DNA of 64,000 bases from Spongiibacteraceae bacterium (GTDB lineage Bacteria > Pseudomonadota > Gammaproteobacteria > Pseudomonadales > Dasaniaceae). The position numbers were made by a program, and so were the translations under genes. The notes below the pieces were generated by a model. It was not told where the DNA came from. It was given only the letters and a program-made list of their open reading frames with translations, and searched no databases. The stretch's first letter is position 1. The number at the start of each line of letters is the position of its first letter. Of the stretch, positions 50,227 through 60,649 are shown in pieces. Where the stretch lies: the NCBI GenBank assembly GCA_028280715.1, contig JANQLG010000024.1, positions 62,001-126,000 of the forward strand, in the 5' to 3' direction.

Positions 50227-52185
50227 TTATGCTCCGGGTTTGGCACACCAGAATGAATACATTGCAGCAAAAGTATCAGGGTACTCTTGCTCATAACGAT
50301 GCCAGCAATCCAAGTCTAAACTCATACTCTGATCAGGAAAAAACTCTTGAAAGCCAGGAAGTCTTTTAACCTCTTTATCAAACCCAAGAAAATCCAATTG
50401 TAACTCTGCCAAAATATCTTTGATCTCAGGCAGATCATATTGTTTTTCCTGGATATGAAATAGCAAATCTCTGCAGTTACTTGCGCTATAAAAATCTGAC
50501 GAATTTGTAAGATCATTTAACTCACCAGTCATCACTCTGGTTCTAACATCGCGAATAGAATGAACATCAGGCGTTAGTTGTTCTCTTTCGATTACATCAC
50601 GAATATTATTGATATGCCCTCTAGCCAAACGGCTATACAACGCTATATGCATATATCCACCATCTCTCAACATGGATAATAAACGCATCCACGCAGTGAC
50701 TGGCTCTTTTATGTGATGTAAAACACCAGTACAAACAATAACATCAAAATCGTTTTCAAATTGTTCGACTGAAAGAATATCTGCCTGAAATAATTCAACA
50801 TTAGTTAAATTATATTGATTAAGCTTTTGCTGTGTGTACGCCAAGCTTTTTGATGAAAGATCGAAGGCCACTATTCTTGCTTCTGGAAACGACCTTGCAT
50901 ATTGCACTACTTGCTTACCCGTGCCACAGCCTGCAATTAACAGGTTTAGTCGCGAATTGTGTAACGGTTCTGTTGCAGAAAAATCAAATAACACCGCTTC
51001 CAAGCGCTCAGCTAAAGAGCGATAAGCCATAGGGCAACAGCGCAACCATCGTGGATAAGGATTCTCCTCATACTGCCTTTGTACTTTTTGAGAAACGGTG
51101 TCTTCAATACTGCTTTGAGCGATTACTTCACTGGCCAAGAGTTCTCTTTCTTTTTCATCCAGCAATAAATCTCGTATTGGAGTAAGAGGAGTAGGCCATT
51201 GCGGACTATCTGAACCAAGCATTTTTCCTATATTAGGTATATCGCAAGGATTACTATACATAGCAATAATTAACAATGTATAGGTCACTGTATCAACATC
51301 AAAATCATCAACGGATAAATTTTCTGAAACACCGCTGATCAGTTGGTTAATGACATTTTGCTCATCGACATCAATCGCATGTACGTACTCATTAAAATAA
51401 TTTTGTATCGCCAGGGCTACGGCAACTGGAACAAGCAAGTCATCAAGCTGACCGGTATTGACTACATCTGCCAACAATTCTCTTCTAAGTGCTATCAGCA
51501 AGCCTTCAATACCGGGATCACTAACCTGCAAGGTTGTCAAAACACAAAGAAAAAAAGGATCATCTGCAAATTCTTTAGCAGTGACATTACTATCTGAAGA
51601 TTTCAATTGGTATTTAGCTGACAGCTGAATAGAAGCCAATTTCCGAATGGCCTCCGGGTCTTTTTCATCATCAGTAAGGTAACGAATAATTTCCGGTTCA
51701 AATGCCGGTTTATAATTGAGAGGAGAACAATATTCCATGCAATGATGAAGATTCGGCCGACAAGAGTCCTCAAAAGCATTCAATTCCATTAGCCAGATAT
51801 AAACATCAAGCAGAGCACCAAAATTTTTCAGCCGCGCATAAGTTCTTTCTAATTGACGCAGTACGGTAACGGGGTTGGGATGCGACTCGACCAGTGGAAC
51901 CAATATTTTTTCTGCTTCTTCGTATCTAGCCAAATCATTCAAAATGACACCCAAATTATATTGCAATAACAACGCATTAGGTGCCTGACCAAGAGCCTTT
52001 GATAATCTCGTAACAGCATGCTCGCTATTGCCCATGCTATGATCGACCAGGGCTCTCAAATTGATCGCTGTTAGGTCATTAGGGTGTTTAAATAAGTAGC
52101 TATCCAGCATATCTGCCGCCGCTGGATAATCCTGCTGGTTCCACTTATCTTCAGCCAGTTTTATTATATGATTTTCCAACTTCAC
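50227..52185 (-). CDS. TPR–methyltransferase fusion protein
   Basis: A 652-residue cytoplasmic protein. TPR repeats cover about residues 1–130 (DLTAINLRALVDHSMGNSEHAV, LLLQYNLGVILNDLARYEEA). A middle helical part has no recognised domain. From about residue 370 comes a class I methyltransferase: NPYPRW precedes LNLLIAGCGTGKQ (SAM motif I, near 415), ARIVAFDLSSKSL (motif II) and FDVIVCTGVLHHIKEP (motif IV). This architecture is frequent in marine bacteria, and targets are unknown. Confidence 0.87.
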   Translation of the reverse strand: MKLENHIIKLAEDKWNQQDYPAAADMLDSYLFKHPNDLTAINLRALVDHSMGNSEHAVTRLSKALGQAPNALLLQYNLGVILNDLARYEEAEKILVPLVESHPNPVTVLRQLERTYARLKNFGALLDVYIWLMELNAFEDSCRPNLHHCMEYCSPLNYKPAFEPEIIRYLTDDEKDPEAIRKLASIQLSAKYQLKSSDSNVTAKEFADDPFFLCVLTTLQVSDPGIEGLLIALRRELLADVVNTGQLDDLLVPVAVALAIQNYFNEYVHAIDVDEQNVINQLISGVSENLSVDDFDVDTVTYTLLIIAMYSNPCDIPNIGKMLGSDSPQWPTPLTPIRDLLLDEKERELLASEVIAQSSIEDTVSQKVQRQYEENPYPRWLRCCPMAYRSLAERLEAVLFDFSATEPLHNSRLNLLIAGCGTGKQVVQYARSFPEARIVAFDLSSKSLAYTQQKLNQYNLTNVELFQADILSVEQFENDFDVIVCTGVLHHIKEPVTAWMRLLSMLRDGGYMHIALYSRLARGHINNIRDVIEREQLTPDVHSIRDVRTRVMTGELNDLTNSSDFYSASNCRDLLFHIQEKQYDLPEIKDILAELQLDFLGFDKEVKRLPGFQEFFPDQSMSLDLDCWHRYEQEYPDTFAAMYSFWCAKPGA

Positions 52186-52639
52186 CTCGGCTCTTCATGG
52201 TTGGCGTATCAATCAATGCTCAGCTGCTTAAATCCAATAGCTTAATTGTGCTCAAACAATTAGCCAAAATAGCTGAGGCGTTCAATTGATTAATTGCGCT
52301 AACTTACAGCATAAGAACAATAAAATACAGCTACCTATATAGGGGCCAGGATAGGGGCGAGGCTTAATATAAAAAGAGGTAAACTACCGATAGTTTGGAA
52401 AGAGCATGACCATGAAGACAGCTCTGGAATCTATATAAAATCCATATCCATATATAGAACCTATATAAAAGAACCTATATAAAGCTCTATGCTTTGTTAG
52501 ATCCAGATAGCTGATATGATCATACAAAAATGTTTTCTTACCTTTTCTTTATTGTCGATGGATGCGCTATGATCATATAATCGACAATCAAACTCTGCCC
52601 GTATAAATCGACAATAAAATCTAGAGACTTTGTGCCGTT
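52186..52639. other. 454-bp spacer rich in short repeats
   Basis: GAACCTATATAAAA is repeated in tandem at 52457–52484, with related CTATATAAAA at 52431–52440. TATGATCATA occurs at 52515–52524 and 52569–52578. TTTATTGTCGAT (52548–52559) is perfectly inverted at 52607–52618, and ATCGACAAT occurs again near 52580. The last repeats lie directly before the SGNH hydrolase start and probably regulate it. Confidence 0.5.
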
Positions 52640-53599
52640 ATGAATTCAACATCAAGCCCTTCCCAAAAAGTAAAAAAAATCGTAATCATATTATCGTGTG
52701 TGACGATATTAGTGCTCGCATTCATGTTTACCTTTGGCTTTGGCGCATTAGTGGGTCAATACCGACCGCAAGATGCAAGACCCTTCAATAGTATCGTCAT
52801 GCGCTTATTCGTAAGTCCACCCTGCAATGAAGATGACACGACATTATGCGGTTACAATGATACTAGCGATAAAACGGCTATATCATGCTCGGAATTTTCC
52901 AATGCAGAAAATACAGCGATTCTACTCACCTTTGGCCAGTCGAATAGTGGCAACTGGGGTGAAGGTTCGTATCCAGCGTCAAGTAATGTTGGAAACTTTA
53001 ATTTCCTTGATGGCCAATGCTATCAGGCAAAAGACCCTCTGCTCGGTTCAGACGGCAATATGGGATCAGTCTGGGGTAGAGTCGGCGATAAGTTGATTGA
53101 ATCGGGGCAATACCAGAAAGTACTCGTTGCCCCCTTTGGTATTGGCGGCACCGCAATATCTGAATGGCAACCTGATGGCAGATTGCATCCACGCATATCT
53201 GCTGCCTTTAATGCACTTACAGAAGCCGGGATTGAGCCTACTCATGTGCTTTGGCACCAAGGGGAATCAGATGCCACCCCAACGGCCACCACCACGGCTG
53301 ACGAATATACTGCTCAGTTTTCTGCTATGGTCGAGTCGATGCGTGAAACAGGAATAAACGCACCCATCTACCCTGCCGTAGCAACTATTTGTTTTAATAA
53401 AGGCAAAGAAGATATTAGAACCGCGCAAATAGAATTGCCCAATCTCTTACCCAATGTTTTTCCTGGGGCAAACACAGACAACCTCTCCAGTATTTTTGAC
53501 CGCAGAGACTTCTGTCATTTCAGTGAACAGGGATTGGATGCACATGCTCAGCTATGGGCAGAGGCATTATTAGAAACTGAAATTGCCAGTAATCAGTGA
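52640..53599 (+). CDS. SGNH hydrolase / sialate O-acetylesterase-like protein
   Basis: A 319-residue protein anchored by one N-terminal helix (about 13–36), with the rest outside the cytoplasm. The catalytic serine lies in FGQSNSGNWG (near 100), the oxyanion block is HVLWHQGESDATP (near 212), and DRRDFCHFSEQGLDAHA supplies the D-x-x-H pair (His near 293). It matches carbohydrate esterases of the sialate O-acetylesterase (DUF303) type, which remove acetyl groups from sugars. Three or four cysteines suggest disulfides. It is a single gene, ending at a strong hairpin. Confidence 0.85.
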   Translation: MNSTSSPSQKVKKIVIILSCVTILVLAFMFTFGFGALVGQYRPQDARPFNSIVMRLFVSPPCNEDDTTLCGYNDTSDKTAISCSEFSNAENTAILLTFGQSNSGNWGEGSYPASSNVGNFNFLDGQCYQAKDPLLGSDGNMGSVWGRVGDKLIESGQYQKVLVAPFGIGGTAISEWQPDGRLHPRISAAFNALTEAGIEPTHVLWHQGESDATPTATTTADEYTAQFSAMVESMRETGINAPIYPAVATICFNKGKEDIRTAQIELPNLLPNVFPGANTDNLSSIFDRRDFCHFSEQGLDAHAQLWAEALLETEIASNQ

Positions 53600-53637
53600 T
53601 AATCTTTTTGGTACTTGTCTCGATAATCAGTGTTTCA

Positions 53638-53675
53638 AGTGATTGCGATTAACTCGTTTATAAATCGCAATCACT
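53638..53675. terminator. Bidirectional hairpin between convergent genes
   Basis: AGTGATTGCGATT (53638–53650) and AATCGCAATCACT (53663–53675) are perfectly complementary over 13 bp around a 12-base loop. It sits between the SGNH gene and the convergent rhodanese gene. There is no strong T run. Confidence 0.6.
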
Positions 53676-53721
53676 GCTTCTCTCAATAGTCCAATATCCA
53701 ATAGCTCAACAGTTGCACTGA

Positions 53722-54696
53722 CTATTCCTCACCTTCCATCGGCAAACTTTTGTCATTGGCCCATTCTTCCAAACTGGCATCATAAACAGCCACATCGGGA
53801 TGACCCAACATCTCCAGTGTAAAAGCATCGACCGTGGCGGCAACACCTGCACCACAATAGGTAATGGCCTGTTCAGCATCTAGGGCATTAATCGCACTAA
53901 AATTGGCTGTCATTTCATCACTTGAACGAAATCCTCCGGTCTCAGTATTTATCAATGTACGGGAAGGAACATTAACGCTGCCTTTAATACGACCATTGCG
54001 ATCAAAACCAAAACCGGATTTTCCCTCATGCATACGAGGCGAGAGTGCATTAATAGTTACTGACTTGCTATTATCAATAGCCGCTAACACATCGTCTTTG
54101 CTTGCCCACATATCATCACGTGGCTTGGCTTTAAATACTGTTTTTTCGTGCTGTACTAATTGATCACTGACAGGACGCTCCTCTTCCTGCCACTTGCTGA
54201 ATCCACCATCCAAAATAGCTAACTTCTCCAAGCCCGCAGCACGTAACACCCACCATGCACGGGTTGCCCACATCACGCCCGACTGGCTGTAAAGCACAAT
54301 ATCATGATGGTGAGAAATACCCGCATTCGATAACACTGCCTCAATTTGTTCAACCGAGGGCTTCGCATAATTAAATTCTGACTCGGGGTCGGATAATTCA
54401 TCGACTAAATCCAGAAAAATAGCCCCCGATATATGTAACTCCTCAAAATCAGAACGGCCACTCTTGGGCGCTGGCCCCCATTTAAAGATTGAAAAACCTA
54501 AATGCGATGTAACATCGATCAACCTCAAGTTTGGATCGTCTAATTTCTCTTGAAGTTGCTCGGTGCTGATCAACATATCAGTCTTTACGACTAATTCAGT
54601 TTTTGACTGCTGCTTTTCTTCAGCTTGCACTAACGCAGAAGCAGCCAGTAATACACAAGCCATAAAAAATAGTATTTTGCGCGTGAATGATTTCAT
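53722..54696 (-). CDS. Exported two-domain rhodanese (thiosulfate sulfurtransferase-like)
   Basis: A 324-residue protein with a signal peptide (about 1–25, ending ASALVQAEE) and two rhodanese domains (about 40–165 and 190–315). The catalytic cysteine lies in ITYCGAGVAAT (near 280), in the second domain. SseA-type enzymes have CGSGVTA, so the loop is slightly changed. The first domain has serine (YSQSGVMWATR) in place of cysteine and is inactive, as usual. It transfers sulfane sulfur to cyanide or thiols. Periplasmic location suggests sulfur detoxification, but that is inference. Confidence 0.9.
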   Translation of the reverse strand: MKSFTRKILFFMACVLLAASALVQAEEKQQSKTELVVKTDMLISTEQLQEKLDDPNLRLIDVTSHLGFSIFKWGPAPKSGRSDFEELHISGAIFLDLVDELSDPESEFNYAKPSVEQIEAVLSNAGISHHHDIVLYSQSGVMWATRAWWVLRAAGLEKLAILDGGFSKWQEEERPVSDQLVQHEKTVFKAKPRDDMWASKDDVLAAIDNSKSVTINALSPRMHEGKSGFGFDRNGRIKGSVNVPSRTLINTETGGFRSSDEMTANFSAINALDAEQAITYCGAGVAATVDAFTLEMLGHPDVAVYDASLEEWANDKSLPMEGEE

Positions 54697-54792
54697 ATCT
54701 TTTCTCTTTTCTTTATCTCTATTTAGTAGCCTTGCTTGGTAGTTCTGTTTAGTAGCTCTATTTGCGACTAGGAATAGTAAACTCTTTTGTGT

Positions 54793-55581
54793 TTACAGTT
54801 TTTCTATCGGGATACGAAATAACATCGGCCCCAGTTCCCGTGACATATGTTGATCGGCAACACCCTTATCGCCAATATTCAACTGCAACTGCCCCATTTC
54901 CGGCTCATCAGTATAGGAGCCAAATAATCGATCCCACCAAGGGACTGAAAAACCGTAGTTGGAATCACACTCACTACGAATGGTTGAGTGATGAATGCGA
55001 TGCATATCCGGCGTCACCAACACTGCTCGTATCCACTTATCCAGCTTTGGTGCAATATAAATGTTACTGTGGTTAAAGGTAGCGCAAAGATTTAATACTA
55101 ATTCAAAAATTAACACGGCCTCAGGTGGCGCCCCCAACAGCAGCACTATAACGATTTTCAATAACATTGATAGCACCGCTTCCACCGGGTGAAAACGTGC
55201 GCCAGAACTGACATCTAACTCCTGATCAGCATGATGCACACGATGAAAACGCCACAGAAAAGGTACTACATGAAACAATCGGTGCTGCCAATAAATTAAA
55301 ATATCCAGAAGCACAACGGCAAAAACTATGCTGAATACCGCAGGCAATTCAACATGATTTAGCAATCCATACTGATTCTGACCTGCCCACACAGCGGTTG
55401 CATAGGCCCCACCGGCAAATAAAAGGCGTAACAGCAATGCATTACCAATCAATAAAATCAAATTAGCCGGCCATCGCTTAATCCGTGAAAGAACCTGTTT
55501 TCTTCGGGGCGCGATAAACTCCCAAAAGGCCATCACTATAAAAAGCGAAATAAAAGCGGATGCACGGACAATATCTTCCAT
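54793..55581 (-). CDS. Sterol desaturase / fatty acid hydroxylase family protein
   Basis: A 262-residue membrane protein with four or five helices and three histidine clusters that bind a di-iron centre: YWQHRLFH (near 98–105), WRFHRVHHADQ (near 112–122) and MHRIHHS (near 192–198). Such enzymes insert oxygen into sterols, carotenoids or fatty acids. The substrate is unknown. It lies in the same direction as the rhodanese gene (96 bp apart) and as the small membrane protein upstream. Confidence 0.92.
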   Translation of the reverse strand: MEDIVRASAFISLFIVMAFWEFIAPRRKQVLSRIKRWPANLILLIGNALLLRLLFAGGAYATAVWAGQNQYGLLNHVELPAVFSIVFAVVLLDILIYWQHRLFHVVPFLWRFHRVHHADQELDVSSGARFHPVEAVLSMLLKIVIVLLLGAPPEAVLIFELVLNLCATFNHSNIYIAPKLDKWIRAVLVTPDMHRIHHSTIRSECDSNYGFSVPWWDRLFGSYTDEPEMGQLQLNIGDKGVADQHMSRELGPMLFRIPIEKL

Positions 55582-55630
55582 TCAATTATCTCTATTGGCT
55601 ATTTCTAGTAGCGATCTCCAACAGTTTTCT

Positions 55631-56011
55631 CTAATCGCTTTTATCTTTAAATAATGCATTACTGCTGGCATAAACATATAAGCCGAACGCCAAAATAATA
55701 AATAGTAAACTACCTACCGGTTCCCAGGCGCCACCTAATATTTCCCGGTAACGTTGTGTGTAAAATATGGCAAAAAACACATGGGCGGAAAATAAAAAGA
55801 ACAACCAGAACAGGATACTCTTAGCCCACACATAGCCTTTAAAACCATAGTAAGCGAGATTACCGAAGATGATCGTCACAACCAGATAAATGGTCGGCAT
55901 AATATAGTGCTTACCAATCACAAAGGACTCTAAAACTATCAAGAAAAAGATTAATGCAATCAGACCAGCCACTACTTCAAGGCAGTGCTGTTTTGTTAGA
56001 TATGTTTTCAT
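55631..56011 (-). CDS. Small four-helix membrane protein
   Basis: A 126-residue protein with four hydrophobic segments (about 14–33, 40–60, 66–88 and 99–117) and a charged end (LFKDKSD). The frame starts at a GTG at 56020, but the ATG at 56011 has GAGTGG upstream and gives MKTYLTKQHCLE. No family is recognised with confidence. It precedes the hydroxylase gene by 49 bp and is probably in its operon. Confidence 0.7.
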   Translation of the reverse strand: MKTYLTKQHCLEVVAGLIALIFFLIVLESFVIGKHYIMPTIYLVVTIIFGNLAYYGFKGYVWAKSILFWLFFLFSAHVFFAIFYTQRYREILGGAWEPVGSLLFIILAFGLYVYASSNALFKDKSD

Positions 56012-56388
56012 CGGCACCACTCATAAGGGTTTTACTAATTATAAGTCCCCGCCACTGCACTCTCTTTAATCATATTGGCAAATAGGGGGAAACAAAGAAT
56101 AAGGTTGTAGTAGATAGAAATCCATTCAATCACCAGGTTATTTAGTTCAATAAATATTAAAAAACATTAACCTTATTCATTCCTCTTCAAAGAATACTGC
56201 GTATCGCAACCATCAACCACTTATTAAAATCGTCAGAAATCTACTATGGTCTCTCCAGCGTAAATGCACCCATAGAAGCCAGCATGGAAGCTCTGTGAAC
56301 CAAATTTAACTGACACGTATCCAACTAATGAGTATCCTACGCGATTTACTGTCTATTATTCTCTCGCATCGACCAAATTAGGACATTT
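56012..56388. other. 377-bp divergent spacer without recognised elements
   Basis: This AT-rich region separates the minus-strand small membrane protein operon and the plus-strand efflux operon. It should hold both promoters. I see no gene, repeat or operator strong enough to name. Confidence 0.4.
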
Positions 56389-57462
56389 ATGGGCCAGCGC
56401 ATTACCCCCCTGTTGATTGGAGCAGTCTTCTTTACAGGGTTATTGATCTATCTGTTAATTCCTGAGGCGGAACAAACACGCCCAAGGTTCTCTATGGAAA
56501 CGCCTGTACGCCTCCATGAAGTCACCTTCGGTGAATTTCCTGTGGTGGTAGAGGCATTGGGGACTGCCAGCGCCAATGAGTCCATCGTGATCACCGCACT
56601 AGAAACAGAAACCGTTGCCAACATTCATTTTGACGATGGCAATACCGTTAAAAAAGATCAACTGTTGGTGGCGCTTCATAACCGTGAAGAGCAGGCCAGA
56701 GTGATTGAATTAGAGGTCAATCTCAAGGATGCGCAACGCCAGTTAAAGCGATATGTGAATCTCGCCAGAGAAAACGCCACCTCCCAGCAGCTGCTTGACG
56801 AACAACAAGCCCGCGTCAATGCACTGGAAGCTCAACTTGAAGTTGCCCAGACTCAATTGGAAGAACTGGAAATAAGAGCACCCTTTGCCGGCCAGCTGGG
56901 CATTCGTCAGGTCAGTGTAGGATCGCTGGTTCGCCCTGGTGACGAAATTACCACGCTGGATGATTTACACCAGATAAAGCTGGATTTTAGTATCGCCGAA
57001 CGCCACTTACCTTCAGTGTCGCTGGACCAAACGGTGGAAGCCCACTCCGTTGCCTACCCTGGAGAAGCGTTCACAGGAAAGATTGGCAGCATCGGATCAC
57101 GTGTCGACCCAATCACGCGTGCTATCCAGGTTAGAGCATTAATCGCCAACCCTGATTTCAAATTACGCCCTGGTATGCTGCTACAAATCAGCGTACAAAA
57201 GGACCTGCTTAATTCGCTGGTTATTCCTGAGCAGGCGCTGATTCCGATTGAAGATAAACAGTTTGTTTTTGTCGTAGAAGACAATACTGCCATACTCACT
57301 GAAGTACAGATTGGTCTTCGCAAGCCAGGGCTTGTTCAAATCAATGACGGGCTGTCCGAGCATCAACAAATCGTTGTAGAAGGAACCATGCGGCTTAGAG
57401 ATGGCTCCAAGGTCAAACCATTAGGCAAAACACCTGAAGACTCGTCGAGCAAGGAATCATAG
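56389..57462 (+). CDS. RND efflux periplasmic adaptor (membrane fusion protein)
   Basis: A 357-residue periplasmic adaptor with an N-terminal membrane anchor (about 8–24) rather than a lipobox. A barrel-sandwich hybrid part (about 60–95, 165–190), a coiled-coil hairpin (about 98–160, ending TQLEELEIRAPFAGQLGIRQVSVG) and a beta-barrel domain (about 195–270) follow. It connects the inner-membrane pump encoded three bases downstream to an outer-membrane channel. No channel gene is in the window, so a TolC-like protein from elsewhere is presumably used. Confidence 0.93.
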   Translation: MGQRITPLLIGAVFFTGLLIYLLIPEAEQTRPRFSMETPVRLHEVTFGEFPVVVEALGTASANESIVITALETETVANIHFDDGNTVKKDQLLVALHNREEQARVIELEVNLKDAQRQLKRYVNLARENATSQQLLDEQQARVNALEAQLEVAQTQLEELEIRAPFAGQLGIRQVSVGSLVRPGDEITTLDDLHQIKLDFSIAERHLPSVSLDQTVEAHSVAYPGEAFTGKIGSIGSRVDPITRAIQVRALIANPDFKLRPGMLLQISVQKDLLNSLVIPEQALIPIEDKQFVFVVEDNTAILTEVQIGLRKPGLVQINDGLSEHQQIVVEGTMRLRDGSKVKPLGKTPEDSSSKES

Positions 57463-57465
57463 GTC

Positions 57466-60400
57466 ATGTTGCTCTCTGATATTTCTGTTAAACGTCCGGT
57501 CTTTGCCACAGTCGTCAACTTGCTGTTAGTGGTATTCGGGATAGTCGCATATTCATCACTGGCATTGCGTGAATATCCCGATATTGATCCACCGCTCGTT
57601 TCAATCAGCACCACCTATCCCGGTGCCTCGGCCAACATTATTGAAACCCGAATCACCCAACCTATTGAAGATCGAATCAGCGGTATTGAAGGCGTAAAAA
57701 ACATTACCTCCACCAGCCGTAACGGCCGCTCAAGTATCACCATCGAATTTAATCTTGATCGCGATATTGATGCAGCGTCAAATGACGTCAGAGAGCGTGT
57801 AAACCGCGTATTTAATTCTCTCCCCGAACAGGCCAATCCACCGCAAGTTTCGAAATCCAATTCCGACGAACGCCCGATTATCTGGTACAACCTGCGCAGC
57901 GATAATATGTCATTAATGGAGCTGACAGATTACGCCGACCGCTTCATTGTCGACCGCTTATCAGTGGTGGATGGCGTGGCGCGCGTCAACATTTCAGGTG
58001 AACGCACCTACGCTATGAAAGTATGGCTGGATCGCAACGCTATGGCAGCAAGAGGTGTCACCGTCAGCGATGTGGAGCGTGTGATCCGCTCGGAAAATGT
58101 CGAGCTACCCGCCGGACAAGTGGAATCCGAACAACGTGATTTTGATGTTCGCGTCTCGCGAAGCTATCTCACCCCCGAAGACTTTGCAGAGCTGGCCATT
58201 AAAATGGGTGACGATGGCTATCTAGTCAGACTGCGCGAAGTAGCTAAGGTAGAACTCACCGCAGAGGATGATGAAACCGTATTTAGAGGCGACGGCATTA
58301 ATATGATCGGCCTCGGTATTGTTAAGCAGTCCAAAGCCAATACCCTTGAAGTCGCAGAGGGTATTGTCAAAGTTGTTGAACAACTCGAACAGAACTTACC
58401 AGATAACATTACCATTGTTCCCAGCTACGATTCATCGGTATTTATCGCCGATTCTATTAACGAAGTGTATAACACACTGGCCATTGCCATGACGTTGGTG
58501 GTCATTGTCATTTATGCATTCCTGGGCAACATTAGGGCGACTATCATCCCTGCCGTGACTGTTCCGGTTTCATTGATCTCAGCTTTTATCGTTATGTATA
58601 GCTTGGGATTTTCCATCAACCTGCTAACGCTATTGGCATTGGTTTTGGCCATTGGTCTGGTGGTCGATGATGCTATCGTAGTACTGGAAAATATCTATCG
58701 CCGCGTTGAAATGGGCGAACCATCGCTATTAGCCGCCTATCGTGGTGCTGGGGAGGTTGGCTTTGCCGTTGTCGCAACGACCCTGGTATTAATTTCTGTA
58801 TTCGTCCCGCTTGTGTTTTTGCAGGGCAATATTGGCCGACTGTTTACCGAGTTTGCGTTGGCGATTGCCGCAGCAGTGGCTTTTTCCAGCGTATCTGCGC
58901 TGACGCTGTCACCCATGTTGTGCTCTAAATTGTTAAAGAAAAGAGAACGCAGCAGTGGTTTTGGCAACTGGATCGACAACAAATTTCATCAAATTGAAAA
59001 GGGCTATTTCAATACTCTGGCTACCACACTTCATCAGCCAAAGCTCACCGCAATACTATTAATCGGAGCAATAAGCGCCTCCTATTTATTAACAACACGT
59101 ATTCCCGGTGAGTATGTACCCAAGGAAGACCGCGGCAGTTTTTTTGTGATTATGAATGCAGCTGAAGGCGCCAGTTTTGAAAGCAATAGGGACAACATAT
59201 TAAAGGCGGAAAAAATTCTGATGGAGTACCGCGAAAGCGGAGAGTTAAGCCGAATGATTGTACGTTCGCCCGGATTTCGCGGTGGTGCTGGTCTCATCAT
59301 AGCGGGAGCGGAGGATTGGGAAAACCGCAAGCGAGATACCTTTGAATTATTGAATGAGCTGAATCAACGTCTCGGCGAAATTCCCGATGTTCGCTTTTTT
59401 GCCATTATGCCCAGCGGCATTAGTGTCGGCGGACGACAACCAGTACAGTTTGTTTTACAAGGCAACACCTATGAAGAACTGATCGAATGGCGCGATATAG
59501 TGCTGGCAAAGGCAGCTGAAAATTCTGGTCTGCAAAGAGTGGATTCCGATTACAAAGAGACACTGCCCGAAATTTTGGTTCAAATTGATCGCAACCGAGC
59601 TGCAGATCTCGGCGTATCGATAACAGATATCGGCCGCACACTGGAAACCATGCTGGGAGAACGACGTGTCACCACTTTCCAGGATCGAGGACAAGAGTAC
59701 GACATAATGATGGAGGGTTGGGAAGAAGATTATCGCAGTCCACAAAGTATTGAGAACATCTACGTCCGCAGCCAACGCACAGGCGAACTGATACCACTTG
59801 ATAACTTACTCAGCTTTGAAGAACGCGCCTCTTCATCGCGCTTAAATCGCTACAACCGCATGCGCAGTATTACAATCACTGCCAACCTGGCTGACGGATA
59901 TACCTTGGGCGAAGCACTTGAGTATTTGGAGAATGTCGTCAAAACCGAATTGCCTGATACTGTGCAAATCGACTACAAGGGCGAGTCTCAACTCTATCAG
60001 GAATCCGGTAATTCGATCATTTTCGTTTTCATATTGGCATTGGCAATTGCCTACCTGGTACTGGCAGCACAATTTGAAAACTGGATTCACCCTTTTGTGA
60101 TTATGCTCACTGTACCGCTGGCTTTGGTCGGTGCCTTTATCGGTTTATATCTTGCCGATATGAGCCTCAACATCTACAGCCAGATCGGGCTAGTCATGCT
60201 GATTGGTTTGGCGGCCAAAAATGGTATCTTAATCGTAGAATTTACCAATCAATTAAGGGATAGCGGTGAAGATTTTGAAACCGCACTGAGACATGCAGCG
60301 ATGATGCGCCTGCGTCCAATCGTTATGACTGGCTTCACCACGGTATTTAGTGCCCTTCCCTTGGTATTGGCCTCTGGCCCTGGATCAGAAAGTCGGGAAG

Positions 60401-60573
60401 TGATCGGTATGGTAATTTTCTCTGGTGTAATAGTGGCAGCGTTTATGACATTGTTTGTTGTACCAACGGCTTATTACTGGTTGGCGCGCCATACCGGTTC
60501 ACCACTACAGCGAACTAATCAATTAGAAAAATATAACAAAGAAATTCCATACGAAAAGGGTGCTGAAATTTAA
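57466..60573 (+). CDS. RND multidrug efflux transporter (AcrB/MexF-like)
   Basis: A 1035-residue inner-membrane pump of the HAE-1 RND family, close to the 1049 residues of AcrB. It begins MLLSDISVKRPVFATVVNLL. The proton-relay aspartates are in the helix LALVLAIGLVVDDAIVVLEN (near 405), and LMLIGLAAKNGILIVEF is the equivalent helix in the second half. Two large periplasmic loops lie at about 40–330 and 555–860. It exports hydrophobic compounds using the proton gradient. The substrate is not shown. It is coupled to the adaptor gene. Confidence 0.95.
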   Translation: MLLSDISVKRPVFATVVNLLLVVFGIVAYSSLALREYPDIDPPLVSISTTYPGASANIIETRITQPIEDRISGIEGVKNITSTSRNGRSSITIEFNLDRDIDAASNDVRERVNRVFNSLPEQANPPQVSKSNSDERPIIWYNLRSDNMSLMELTDYADRFIVDRLSVVDGVARVNISGERTYAMKVWLDRNAMAARGVTVSDVERVIRSENVELPAGQVESEQRDFDVRVSRSYLTPEDFAELAIKMGDDGYLVRLREVAKVELTAEDDETVFRGDGINMIGLGIVKQSKANTLEVAEGIVKVVEQLEQNLPDNITIVPSYDSSVFIADSINEVYNTLAIAMTLVVIVIYAFLGNIRATIIPAVTVPVSLISAFIVMYSLGFSINLLTLLALVLAIGLVVDDAIVVLENIYRRVEMGEPSLLAAYRGAGEVGFAVVATTLVLISVFVPLVFLQGNIGRLFTEFALAIAAAVAFSSVSALTLSPMLCSKLLKKRERSSGFGNWIDNKFHQIEKGYFNTLATTLHQPKLTAILLIGAISASYLLTTRIPGEYVPKEDRGSFFVIMNAAEGASFESNRDNILKAEKILMEYRESGELSRMIVRSPGFRGGAGLIIAGAEDWENRKRDTFELLNELNQRLGEIPDVRFFAIMPSGISVGGRQPVQFVLQGNTYEELIEWRDIVLAKAAENSGLQRVDSDYKETLPEILVQIDRNRAADLGVSITDIGRTLETMLGERRVTTFQDRGQEYDIMMEGWEEDYRSPQSIENIYVRSQRTGELIPLDNLLSFEERASSSRLNRYNRMRSITITANLADGYTLGEALEYLENVVKTELPDTVQIDYKGESQLYQESGNSIIFVFILALAIAYLVLAAQFENWIHPFVIMLTVPLALVGAFIGLYLADMSLNIYSQIGLVMLIGLAAKNGILIVEFTNQLRDSGEDFETALRHAAMMRLRPIVMTGFTTVFSALPLVLASGPGSESREVIGMVIFSGVIVAAFMTLFVVPTAYYWLARHTGSPLQRTNQLEKYNKEIPYEKGAEI

Positions 60574-60649
60574 CGACGATACGTTTTAAACTACACGCTT
60601 TTACAGACATAATCACAAGTCTGATTGCAATCCATGCTAAGGGGAAGCT

